From Pempheris klunzingeri (Eukaryota; Chordata; Actinopteri; Acropomatiformes; Pempheridae): DNA of 64,000 nucleotides. The position numbers were made by a program, and so were the translations under genes. Under the pieces are notes generated by a model. The model was not told where the DNA came from, did no database searches, and worked only from the letters and a program-made list of their open reading frames with translations. Numbering within the stretch: the stretch's first letter is position 1; the number at the start of each line of letters is the position of its first letter. Shown here piece by piece: positions 49,931 to 61,207 of this stretch. Location of the stretch: assembly GCF_042242105.1 (NCBI RefSeq), contig NC_092019.1, positions 17,033,328 through 17,097,327 of the forward strand, read 5' to 3'.

Positions 49931-52900
49931 ATGTCTCGAACAGAAGAGGTCAACAAGATGACAGAGAATGTCTATAAGGTTTTTGACTCTTCTATTTGTC
50001 TGTCCCAACAGTGAACAGTGAACCCCATAAAGACATGACATGTGGCATTTCGGCATTACTAATGTCCTGCTATTTGTGCTAACAGGGGATTCTGGACCAG
50101 TTCAACCCCAGTCTGAAGAACTTTGTGACCATGGGGAAACACTATGAGAAAGCTCTAACAGGTCAGCCAAATACAGACCTTTGATTTCTCCTCTTAACTG
50201 GATTCAGTGAAGTTAGAAGTTACTGAACCACTGATGTCAGTTTTCTCTCAGTTTTCCCTAAAATGCACTCTCTTCTTCAGGCGTAACGGTGGCTGCCAAG
50301 GGGTACTTTGATGCTCTGGTGAAACTTGGAGAACTGGCGAGCGACAGCCAGGGCTCCAAAGAGCTGGGTGAGTGGGCGGCTGGTGGCGAAGGGCCGGGCA
50401 GAGCAGAGAGTAAAAACAAATTGGCGAAGGACCTAATAAAGGGAAGAGAGTCGACTTGACAGCTGGGGAGACATTGAAAATAGTCTGCTGCATGTGTTGG
50501 TGAGGGAGGAGATGAAGACAAGAGGGAATGAGGAAATGTGGAGAGGGAAGGCCGAGAGAACAGAGGGAACGGGAGAGAGTAGGGTCATTGTTGGGAGATT
50601 AACAACACCACATGATCTCATTGTAATGCTGAAAACAGCGGGGGAGGCAGGCAGGAGAGTCGGAGGGCGAGATGCCAGCCACCACATACTACAGCGCTGT
50701 GTGACCGAGAGAGGGACTCACAGCTGACGGCCACTTTGTACATGAGAAACTGTGTTAAAACAGCAAGTTTCACTGATGTGTTGCCATGCACGTATGCCGA
50801 TGCCGATACTGTTGTGAAGGGCCATTATTATAGCACAGATACAGAAGTTAAAGAATGTATGTATGTAATGTAACTTTAATAAAAGCAGCTAATTATGTTA
50901 TAATACTGATTGCCTTCACTGTCGTCCTGTACTTCTCACAGGAGACACACTATTTCAGATGGCCGAGGTCCACAGACAGATTCAGGTGCAGCTGGAAGAT
51001 GTGGTAAGACTCAGTCAGCAAATAATGACTTTGAGGTTATTTTAGCAACCATTACAAGACATCGTATGACATCTGAATTATGTAAAATCTTATTAGGTGG
51101 CCAAGTTATTAAGAGTTTTTATTTTTCTGTGACAAATCGTGTCATGGTCTCTCATGTGGACGTCACAGTGTCTTTATACTTAGTTTAAAATGCTGCTTAT
51201 GGATCTTTTGCTCAACAACAGTTGAAGCTGTTTCACTCGGAGCTGCTCGCACAGTTGGAGCAGAAGCTGGAGCTGGACATTAAATACCTCACAGTAAGTT
51301 AACATGGCGACTGAACGTCCCACACTCCCACAGCATGTTGACAACAAAACTTCCATTCACTTTTGCTAAACTGAGAGAAGAGCAGAATTTCTGCTTGCTT
51401 TAAAATGCTTTGTTTCATTTATTTGACTGGAAAGAGATGCTGTGTGAGGCGAGGTTATTTTGCTAAATTCACTAATGGAAATTATGTAATGAATTTTGGA
51501 AATATACGTAAGAATAAGTGTGCAAAATATGACCGATTGATGATAAAACATATTCACCTCGATAAATAAAAGTGGATAAAAGTGGGTTTTGGACAACCAC
51601 ACCTATTGAATAAATATCCTCTCAGGCCACCCTGAAGAAGTATCAGAGCGAGCGGAGGTCTAAGTCCGAGTCCATCGAGCGCTGCCAGTCCCAACTGAAG
51701 AAACTCCGCAGGAAGAGCCAGGGCAGCCGTCACCCCAACAAGTATGGAGACAGAGAGATGCAGGTGAGTGAAGGCCAGAAGCAAAACGCACAAACATGCA
51801 AGGTAAAGTGAGTGCGGCATGGTGACCTCTTTCATTTGAGAAACAAAAATCCTTCAAACACGCAGAGCCTAAACATCTCATTCATTATTACAGCAGATTA
51901 AAAAGCAGAGTTATGTGAGTGCTTGTGGGAGAAATAGGCCAGTGTGAATAAGATTAAAGGACAATCTGCCTCAGCTGATTTTTCAGAAAACAAGCAACTT
52001 AGTGCTCAAGCCTTTACTGGACAAAATATGAATGATATAAGAGGGTGAAAGTATTTAGGGTTATGTTGGAAGAAAAGGCCACCAGGGCAAAGGACGGGGC
52101 TTTATGATTTGGGTTTTGTTATCACTGTGCAGCAGGCAGGATATGATGTCACTTGTTCCTCCAGGTCCCTCTGTTATTCTTCTCTCTTTATAATGTGCAT
52201 TAAAGGTCACACAACACTGTGCGTGCATGTTGAAGGCCGTTCAGGTTTGCAATGAAATCTCTCCGACTTTTTCTTCAGTTTGTGGAGTTGATGAGTCGTC
52301 GCCAAGGCGAGCTGGACGCGCTGGTTGCCACGGGTTACAAGTCTGCGCTCACTGAGGAGAGGAGACGATATTGCTTCCTGGTGGACAGACAGTGTTGTGT
52401 CACCAAACTGCTTATCAACTACCACTCCAAGGTGATCTGCTCACATTTTTAATTTTTTAATTTATTTAGCCAGGTAACATTTCACCACATTTCTTTCACT
52501 GAGATACTGAAATCCAAAAGTATTGAGTGGTTGTTGTAGATAAGTGTGGAAATATTTAATATTTCTTAATGAGATATTTGGGACCAATTATTACAGATTT
52601 ACATCTTCAGTAGGACTGAATAGGCTCTTAGGTTGAGAAGGGTGGGGAAGTTCGAAAATACTTGAGCCTTTAATATTGTTGTGGTTTTTTTTCTTTTTGT
52701 GTAAATAACTCAGGTGAGAGAGCTTTTGTCGCAGAAACTGTCATCTTGGCAGCAGTCGTGTTCTCAGCCTACAAAACTGCCGGAGCGCGCTCTCAATCTG
52801 CTGCGTCACACTGCGCCCCAAAGCTCAGGGGCTGCTGGGATAGCCGAGGTCCTCCGCCACACCAAGCTGGGCTCCGCTCATCCAGAACAGGTTTGATCAT

Positions 52901-55900
52901 TTTTACGTACACTGTGCCAGATGTTCGATGTGTACTTTACGTTTTAAAATGTTTGTAATTGCAGCTGCACAGTGGATGGTTTTCACAGAAGGAATACATG
53001 GTGGGTTGGTTTTTTTGAAATCCTTTCAAAACCTCAGTGGTTAAATTCAAACATGCATGTAGTGGAGTTGTTCCTGGTAAAGGTGGGACAAAGTCATTGT
53101 TTTGCAAGTCACATGTAGCTCTCTAGTCTTTGCTTTGAAGTTCCAAGTCCTCTTTGGACTTGATTTGAGTCTTAAATTAGTGATTGTAGAACTAAAAACA
53201 GCAACATAATGGGAAGTAAGTCTTTATGTGGTCTGAGAGATCAAGTCATTGGCGTTAAAGTCAAACTTTTTGATTTTGTCAATTTGAGACTTAAGCCACC
53301 AAATTCCACACTTCTTGTACTTAGATGATGAACAATTTAGAAATTTTAGACATTGGCAGTAGTTTTTAGTTTTAACAGTAACTGCTCATTTCTCTTAGTT
53401 AACAATATCTCTTCTTGTTTTTTCAGAGGCTCTCTGTTCAAGAAGTCCCTCCCCTGCTGAATGGAGACTCCAGTCGCTCCCAGCAGCAACGCTCACTTCC
53501 CTCCTCCTCCCTGACGGAAACCTGCCCCCCCCAGACATTCTGCTCTCTCTCCACCGGAGGAGCTGCTGGAGGTGCGTCCCAAGGAACGTCTCCTCAGCAC
53601 ACCAGCACGCCCGTCAGTGCATCAGCCAGCCCCCTCCCTGACAGCAGTGTCAGCGGCAGTGCCAGCCCCGCTGCATCCACCCCCACCACATCCAGCAGCT
53701 CGGCCCAGCAAAGCTCTGTTCTGCTGGCCACCAACACACAGAACCTCTCCCCGTGCCTCATCCCCTCCACGGTGATGTCGATCAGCCAAATCTCCCCGGT
53801 CAGCAGCTCTTTGCAGGGCATGACCCTCCCCATCCCACACAGTGCTCCTCACAGTCCTCCACTGCCCCACAGTGCTCCCCTCTCCAGGGCCATGACTCCT
53901 GTGCAGTCACTGCACCAACAGGTGGGACCAGGAGGAAGCAACACTTCCTCACCATCACATAATCCTTGGCTGCTGAAGACTGCAGAGATGTGTGCTACAT
54001 CAACACTTCCACTGCCAAGGAGACCTGCCAGTGAAATGAGGCTGGGCGGCTTTCAGGGTACGATGTGATAAGTCACCTCTGTGTGTTTGAGTGTCTCCAT
54101 CTACATTCTTTAAGTTTTAATCCTTGTTGATTTTAGTCCTTTTTGATTTGGTGACAGGCATTTTTACTGTGGAAAACACTCACAGAGCAGCTAATATGTC
54201 AAAAACACAGCAGAGGAGCAACTAGTGTACCTGTTCACAGGGGAGCCAAACAAACTCATTGTTTGATTTCATGAAAATATTAAGATTATAACTCGTGTCT
54301 CACCTGCATCCAGGCTCCAGTCTCCCCAGGATGCTGCCTTTGTCTGGACCTACGTGTGTGGAGGCCATGTTTGCCCACACTCCTGGAGCACCGGAGGGTG
54401 GCGGCGTAGGGGGCGGAGCTTGCTTACTGCACTTCCTGCCTGGTGACAAGATCACCCTTCTCATCTCTGAGGCCAGAGACGGGTGGCACTACGGTCAGAA
54501 TGAACGAACTGGACGGTATGCACAAACAGCACAAGAGAACACTTAGTGATCTGCCGTATAACTTGGAACGGCCTTTTAATGTTTAGCATCATTCTGATGC
54601 ACAACATTAGACCACACGCCATAAGACGAGGCTGCATGACTTTGGTTCTGGCTAGAATGTCAAGATTATGTTCAGGCAGCATAATTGCCAAAACAAGTCA
54701 GGGACACATTTCCCCTTAAGCTCCTGTTCTCTTATCTAGCTTTCCAACCTCAGAAGACGTCACATATCACATGTTGTGTGCAAGCACCAAAATAACATAT
54801 CTTCATATTAGCTGATATAAGAAAGTTTTCTTCACACACACCCCTGTCTTGCTGCCATTTTAATATTTAGTTACATATGGTAAAACTTTCCTTCACAGGA
54901 AAGGCTGGTTCCCTTTCTCCTACACTCAGCCACACCACAGTAGGACAGATCATCTCGAGAGGTAAGTCCAACAATCAGGTCAAAGAAGAAATTCTGAACC
55001 CTGCTGATTTTCAGGCCGTTGATAAACTTTGACACTTTCACTTCCCTTTAGCAGTTTTAAAACTCATTATATCAGCAATACTTTGAGAAGAAGGAAGTTA
55101 TGATATTGGTTTCTTCACAGAAAACGTAATGGTTTCCCAATACGTTCAATTTGCTCCAACACCAACAGCACTGCAGTTGAATTAACACAAAACCAACATC
55201 TCATCGTGTTTCCTTTGTCTTTCCCCCTCTGTATACTCTTTCCTCTCCGTCCTTCCCTTTAGCTCTCTCTTCTTATCTAAGGCCAACAGCACCAGCACGG
55301 GCCAGCTGGACAAGCTGGTGTCTCCAGGTTTCCAAGCCCTCACCCCTGAATCGGAGGAGGAGCGTTCCCTTCCTCCCCAGAGGGTCAGCACCTTCCGCCC
55401 ACGCCCCTACAGCATGGCCGACAGCAACAAGGTCAGGAACAAGAAACCCAGCTGATCCCGCTGTTGATGGACGACACGCAGACGCTTCGTGACGATGGCA
55501 ATTTAGTCAAAATATTCTTGATGATGATATTATCTCTTCTTTATATTACAGATCACCTCAGAATTGGCCTCTCCACCACCCTCCCCAACCAGGTAACAAT
55601 GAGCAATTCAAAGGTGCTCTGTGGGTGTCATTAAAGGCGCATTCCACCAATTTCATAAGTCAAAGTCAGTTTACTAGTCACATTACTCTGATCACTAGAG
55701 TAATTTTGGGTTTGGCTTGGGGTCTACAAACTTTTAACACAAAGCCTGTTTACAAACTAAAAGCGTCAAGTTTGTTGGATGTTGGTGGAGGGTCTAACGA
55801 AAGAAGCAATGATAGGACCCATGTGTTTTTGGTACTTTGACCATCACTTTTTAGCCAACTTAGCAGTGCGGCTCAATGATCGGAACTGCCTTTCTGTCTG

Positions 55901-56305
55901 TCTGTCTGTCTGTCCACCACTTTGCTCTCAACAACTATTATTATTAGACGGGTTTCCAAGACATTTTCTCCAAGCATTCACTTTGCCCAGAGGATGTATC
56001 CGAATGACTTTGGTGATCCCCTGACTTTTTATCTAGCGCCACCACATCTTTTAGTAAGTTAGCAGTAGTATAGTGTGGCTTTAGTCTATTGATCTTGTTT
56101 TTTTTTTATCTGTTTCTTTCCATTCACATCACATGTATTTACAATAATGATTTATTAGAGTACCACTTTAACTACCAGTTTATATGATGTGTTACTGTCA
56201 TACCTTTCATTGTTATTGTGTCCTCCTTTCAGGCTCAATCCTTTTGCTCACGTCCGACTCAGAAAAACTGTCACCAATGATCGCTCGGCTCCCATCATCG
56301 AGTAA
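49931..56305 (+). CDS. IRSp53/BAIAP2-like I-BAR and SH3 adaptor
   Basis: Fourteen coding exons: 49931-49978, 50086-50161, 50281-50367, 50942-51003, 51222-51293, 51626-51763, 52279-52431, 52714-52890, 53427-54057, 54314-54515, 54899-54961, 55263-55431, 55552-55592 and 56233-56305. They give 663 residues (675 with the 36-base exon at 52965-53000). The I-BAR (IMD) domain occupies about residues 1-235 (QFNPSLKNFVTMGKHYEKAL, GYFDALVKLGELASDSQGSK, ALTEERRRYCFLVDRQC). These are closest to human BAIAP2, clearly closer than to BAIAP2L1 or BAIAP2L2. A Ser/Pro-rich linker follows, starting RLSVQEVPPLLNG (IRSp53: RMSAQESTPIMNG). Next comes an SH3 domain (ITLLISEARDGWHYG, GWFPFSYT) and a WH2-like tail (NPFAHVRL...NDRSAPIIE). 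I-BAR proteins bend membranes outward into filopodia and recruit actin regulators. The CRIB-PR Cdc42-binding stretch of IRSp53 is not seen. Start: MSRTEEVNKMTENVYK, matching MSLSRSEEMHRLTENVYK. Confidence 0.93.
52965..53000 (+). other. candidate 36-base cassette exon of the BAIAP2-like gene
   Basis: AATTGCAG precedes and GTGGGT follows a 36-base block that is in phase 0 on both sides and has no stop. It encodes LHSGWFSQKEYM. It would insert 12 residues between the I-BAR domain and the linker, the region where IRSp53 carries its CRIB-PR motif. The pyrimidine tract is weak, which suits regulated inclusion. Confidence 0.45.
53085..53300. repeat. CAAGTC-rich teleost repeat
   Basis: 'gggacaaagtcattgttttg' then 'caagtcacatgtagctctct' and further AAGTC words match a common fish repeat built of CAAGTC units. 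It is an intronic, diverged copy. Confidence 0.5.
55885..56050. repeat. (CTGT)n-headed percomorph repeat
   Basis: CTGTCTGTCTGTCTGTC is followed by 'tcaacaactattattattag', 'cccagaggatgtatccgaat', 'gactttggtgatcccctgac' and 'tttatctagcgccaccac'. This is a very frequent repeat in spiny-rayed fish and lies in the last intron of the BAIAP2-like gene. Confidence 0.65.
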
Positions 56306-59300
56306 GCGTTTTATTCCCACAGCAGCAGCAGCAGCCCTGTTCTCTGTGGTTTGTCAGTCCATCACAACTCAGGTTCATATCCTGGAAACTGCTTCATGTT
56401 GTACTTTACTTTGGATGTTCATTTTTGCAAATTAATCAAATACAGATTGTGTTTTGTGTGCAGGAAAAGACAAAATGTAATTCAAATATGTAAAGGCTGA
56501 TCTGTTACAATATGATTACACTTAATAGGAAAAAAAAAAGTAGACCACAATAATAACTGAAATTCCAGTTTGAGTGAAACATGAGCATTAAAATAAAATA
56601 TAGGCTAGTTTTTATGAAAGAGAAGTAAGGAGTTTGGCTGTACTTAGCTTAGTGTTTGAGATCAACATACTGTATCCTGCTCGTCCAGAATAACTAACAT
56701 TTTTAGCTTTTCCTGGTGTATGAAAGGTGCCTATCACTTCTCTTACTGTTTTACAGTGCAATTCTTTTGACATAAAATTTAATATAGTTTTTTGTTGGGT
56801 TTTTGTGCCATATTCAGAAAATCCTTCTTTGTTTGGCTGATCTAGGGACTGGCTCCTAATAGCAGATTGTGAACTTTCACTGTAATGAGGTGTTACGGGA
56901 AGAGGACAGGCTCCTTCTCTAAAAGTGCTATTACGATATTATATTTTTTAGACAAGCTGCCAGATTGTTGCATTTTCTTGGTTTCAATGAAGGTGAACTT
57001 TAAATTTTTTTCAAACTGTCTTTTTCTATTTTAAAACGTGGGTGTTTGGTTGAAAGAGACTTGGCATATTTTAATGAATTGGCGCAGTGGTAATTTTTTT
57101 TTTTTGTCTCATTTTCATTTTATCTGACTGAACATGGACGATGCAGTTTGAGTCCCTGCCAGTTATATCTTATGTTTATGCCAGTTAACTGCTGCTGTAC
57201 AGTTACATATAGGTATTTTATGAATGTAGATTTTTGGATTAGTAATATCTTTGCCTAGACTCAAAATACATTGTAAACAAAAAATTACCTTAAGTTTGAT
57301 TATTCAAATAAATGATCAATGAGATTCTGATACAGAGCAAGTCCTACAAAACAAAGAACAGAAAAGAAAAGTTTCACAGACACAAACTGTGACAGTTGAA
57401 CGTTTGGACGGTGTTATTATTAAAGAAGTGATTTTATAGAAAGTAGCAGGTGGTGGAGGTTTAAGAATGAGAGAATTGCGTGCTGATCTTTGGATTTGAT
57501 GTCTTCTTGATTCCTTTTCAGTCCCAAAACTAAAGCGAGACAACATCCAGGCTAGTTGATTGTAGTTGTATGTTTACCAATTAGACTGAGCAGAATCTTC
57601 AAGAGAGATGTGAAAGCCAAGACAGACAGAAGGATAAAGTTTTAATGAGGAAATGTATTATCTATGAAAGTGAAGAAGAAAGCATACAGGAAGTTGACCA
57701 GCGTCTGAGCAAGTGTTTATGGTAAACTAGAGATATCCAAAGTAATATTCAGTAGCTCTGTAGTCGCCTCTAGGAAACTGTGGTTTAAAGGTGAAACTTT
57801 GTATCGGTGCGGCCTGAAATGGTCTCTCCTGTAACTGTCTCGATTTTCTGTGATCTTTTAGCACCTTGAAGATCCAAGAGGTCGCCCAAAAGTGTTGTAG
57901 TAAATTATGTCTAACAGCAAACACTGTATATTACTTTGAGTAGCATTAATAAAGGTGACAGCAAAATGATACAGCTAATGTTTATTCATGCTTGTGAATA
58001 GTGCTTCAAACACCTTTATTTGACTTCTTTTTATACTGATATTTCACTTTGGTGGAACACTTTCACTTTGTAGAAGCTGCAGAAGCAGCAAATGTCCAAT
58101 ATTGGAAAGCTTGTACATCTGTCAGGCAAACTTTTCTGTCCAACTCTGAACAGGAAACAAGACGTCTTCAGCAGTGACAGTGAAGATATAGAGTGACATA
58201 TTATTCACCTGCATATTGTAGAATGTATTTTAAACTGAGAATACTGCTACATCTAGACTTGAATTTATGCGGAACTGGTGTAGTGAACAGTATTAGAGAT
58301 CCATAACATTAAAATAGAATGAAATATGAGCTGAGTTTGGGGCAGGTGATATAGTGAAAAATCTTGTAAAAGTACTAATTTTGCTCTTAGAGTGCATAAA
58401 TGAAAGGTGTGCAGAAATTAGGGAGAGAAATAATGCAGTGTATGTACAATGCAGAAACATGTGAGGTGTGAGATATGTTTTAAGAAACACATGGGAAGTT
58501 TATTGAAGTTACAAATATTATAAATATGTAACAGTGTGTGTGAAAAAAATGAATAGAATAGATTTACAGAAAGTCAACAGGATATTGTAAGTGTGTACGG
58601 AGAGTTAATGTGTAGAATCTGTGCATTATCGGCTGTCTTCTCTCTTATCACGACTTGAGATGGAGGCATGTTTGCGCTTGGCTGCAGTAACACTGACACT
58701 AAAACCAGGAACTTTTGCAAAGTTCAGAACTCTTCTCCCAAAGTGAAATGGCATTGCACACCCATTTCACACAGCAACTTGGCTCTGTAAAAATACGAAG
58801 CAATGTAAACAGACCGCCAGTCTGTCTTTGAGACTGCAGAAGATATTATATCATGATGAAGAGTACTGCTGAGGAAAACCTGAAAAACTGAATACTGACA
58901 TGTTGTGAATTAAAGATTGTCTGAAGGAAAACTTTGTTACTTATTATGCGTTAAAATGCATGTGATGTTGCACATCTTATTGAATAAAGCTGGTATGAAA
59001 CAAAGAATTCATTTTTAAATAGCGTTAATCTGATTCCAGCATTAAGTTAAGCCTCTTCTGAAGTATCAAGTTTGAGTTGAAGCTTAAGTTTCAAAACTCT
59101 TGTGTTCTGCTGTGGAAAATCAAACAGACCTCTTAACACTGAGTTATGTTTTCTGTCAAGACTTCACCTCTTTAGCTTCAAACTATTAGCCTCGAAACAT
59201 TTTGATTTACTGTCATATTTTTTTGAAAAATGTAAGCAAACCATTGGCATTCATCCAAATCACAAAACATTGTTACCCTAGAGGTTCTAATGCAACGTTA

Positions 59301-59389
59301 TAATGTAGTAAAATATGCATTCAGTCCAAATGTGTTGAATGTATCCAAACCAAACAATGTTGCACAAATGCTGAATTAAATAGACAATC
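56306..59389. other. BAIAP2-like 3'UTR and convergent intergenic space
   Basis: No coding exon is seen. AATAAA hexamers at about 57307, 57948 and 58983 could end the BAIAP2-like mRNA. The minus-strand ndufa3 gene ends at 59456 with an AATAAA equivalent at 59390-59395, so the two genes are tail-to-tail. Confidence 0.5.
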
Positions 59390-59455
59390 TTTATTTTGGG
59401 ACAAGTAGATGTGAACAAGAGGAAGAGCACAAGTGTTGATTGTGAGAATGTGAAG

Positions 59456-60638
59456 TTATAGTTTTTTAAGCCATTCCATGGTGTTTCCTTTTGGGTCGGA
59501 CGGATGTGAGGGGACTTCAGGCATGTTTCCATCATCTCTCACAGGGACTGCATTGGGAAAGTAGTAAAAAAGAGGCTTTCATGTTTGACTAATTGTGTTG
59601 AAGTAAAGCTGTTTCACATGCAGCATCTTTCAGTGATACTCTAAACACAACCAGCAGCAGAGTTTACCTGGGTAGTTGTATGGCACAGCTGCATTGAGCA
59701 TTCCTGTGTACTTTGTGAGGGGGCTGACGACTGGAAGAATCACACCTGATGAAACACAAAGTTATATTGACTTGACAGATATTACAGACACTTGTGTCTA
59801 TATTGGTTAACTGACAGTAATCCACTGGTTAAGATCCCCACAGCAGCCAGCATAGAAATAAAGACGACAGAGAGAGTGAGGCACACTTTACTACAATACT
59901 GAAGTACACTGCTTTAAGTTTAAGAATCAATTTACTGGTTCTTGTTCAATAGTATGAGTTTCCAGCAGACCTCTGACATACCTTGGTGACGACCACTTTA
60001 ATAAAAGGTACTGAGGGGAACAGCCAACCAGAGGACTGGACTCTAAATAAATCTTTTATCTTTCCTTATCACAGCCACGCTCACATGCACTGTTTTGTTT
60101 TAATAGCATATGAGCAGTGACATAATGTGACTATGTTGTTGAGATGACAGTTAATCTTAAAGGTGCACATTTTGGATATCAGAAATTGTTGCTTTATTGG
60201 CATGGCCATAATTCAGTGCAGTGCTGTATACTGTGCCCTCTTTCTATCCACACACACACATTTATAAGCTGAATGAAGGAGGCTGGTTACTGACCCACTA
60301 ACCCGATGGCACAAGAGACCGTAATAACGGGCTCCTTGTTCCACGCATTCTTCAGAAACGCTCCGATACCTGCAGGAAGAAAAAACAGGGCAACTTTAAA
60401 CCCTGCACAGCTGACAGTCAACCCACAGTTAGCTAACATTAGCCACCGTTAGCAACACATCCAAGGTCACGTTTTTCTTTATATTTCAAATCGATATCGC
60501 TTTATAAAATCAACTCTGAGATATAGTTAGCGTCATTTTGAATGTTTCCAGAATCTATTCATGCTAAATGAATGTATTCTTGTTGCTGCTTTCATCGGGT
60601 ACTTGTACAAAACATGAAAATAGTCACATACCCGCCAT
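59456..60638 (-). CDS. ndufa3: NADH dehydrogenase 1 alpha subcomplex subunit 3
   Basis: Four minus-strand coding exons: 60638-60632 (7 bases: ATG GCG G), 60369-60295, 59745-59668 and 59547-59456, giving 83 residues (human 84). The protein reads [18 protein letters not shown]..., has one hydrophobic segment ([18 protein letters not shown]), and ends with [20 protein letters not shown] and then EWLKKL. This matches human NDUFA3 almost word for word. It is a single-pass accessory subunit of mitochondrial complex I in the inner membrane; no cleaved presequence is expected. The poly(A) signal is about 61 bases after the stop. It is divergent from tfpt across roughly 330-570 bases. Confidence 0.96.
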
Positions 60639-60980
60639 GTTGTCTTGTGTCGTTTCGAAGCGAGCGGGTGCTCATGGGAAATGTAGTAACTATAAACTAC
60701 GTAGAATGTCTGCGCCCGTCGCATGTAAACATGACTTTACAGACAAGGAGGTGAAGGAGGAGCGGGCTGTTCTCTGCATTACTGCATTGTTTTTAGTTAA
60801 GTTTACGTATATTTGGTATAAATACAATGCTACTAAACGCTCTTAGGTAATATGGCTGTATAACATTTATAGTAATTCACAGTTTATGGAGTAAATTAAA
60901 CGGTTTGAAGTGGAGCTGTAAAACACACAACTACTGCTGCGCAGACACCAGCGTATTTGGACTTTTCATTCAAAAATGTA
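60639..60980. promoter_or_regulatory. shared promoter region of ndufa3 and tfpt
   Basis: ndufa3 starts leftward at 60638. The tfpt leader exon probably lies near 60900-60976 (possible donor ATG/TAAGTA is weak) before the acceptor at 61207. The word TCATGGGAAATGTAGT (60672-60687), read in reverse ACTACATTTCCCATGA, is close to the ZNF143/STAF site ACTACAATTCCCA. CpG-richer sequence surrounds it and no TATA box is seen. A shared, TATA-less bidirectional promoter is inferred. Confidence 0.55.
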
Positions 60981-61207
60981 AGTACTTTGTAGACTGATAG
61001 CATGTTGGCTGGTATGATAGTCCGTCACTGATGATACCAGGTCTTTATCTAACGATTTCAGTTTTGCTCAAATTTATTCAATACAACCGGATGTTTGAAA
61101 ATCCTCAATATGATCATGAATTTTTTTTAATTTTTTGCTGAAAAGCAGGTGTACGTACATATATTTTATGTGCGTACATTATCTTATTATATACGGTTCC
61201 TTCCCAG

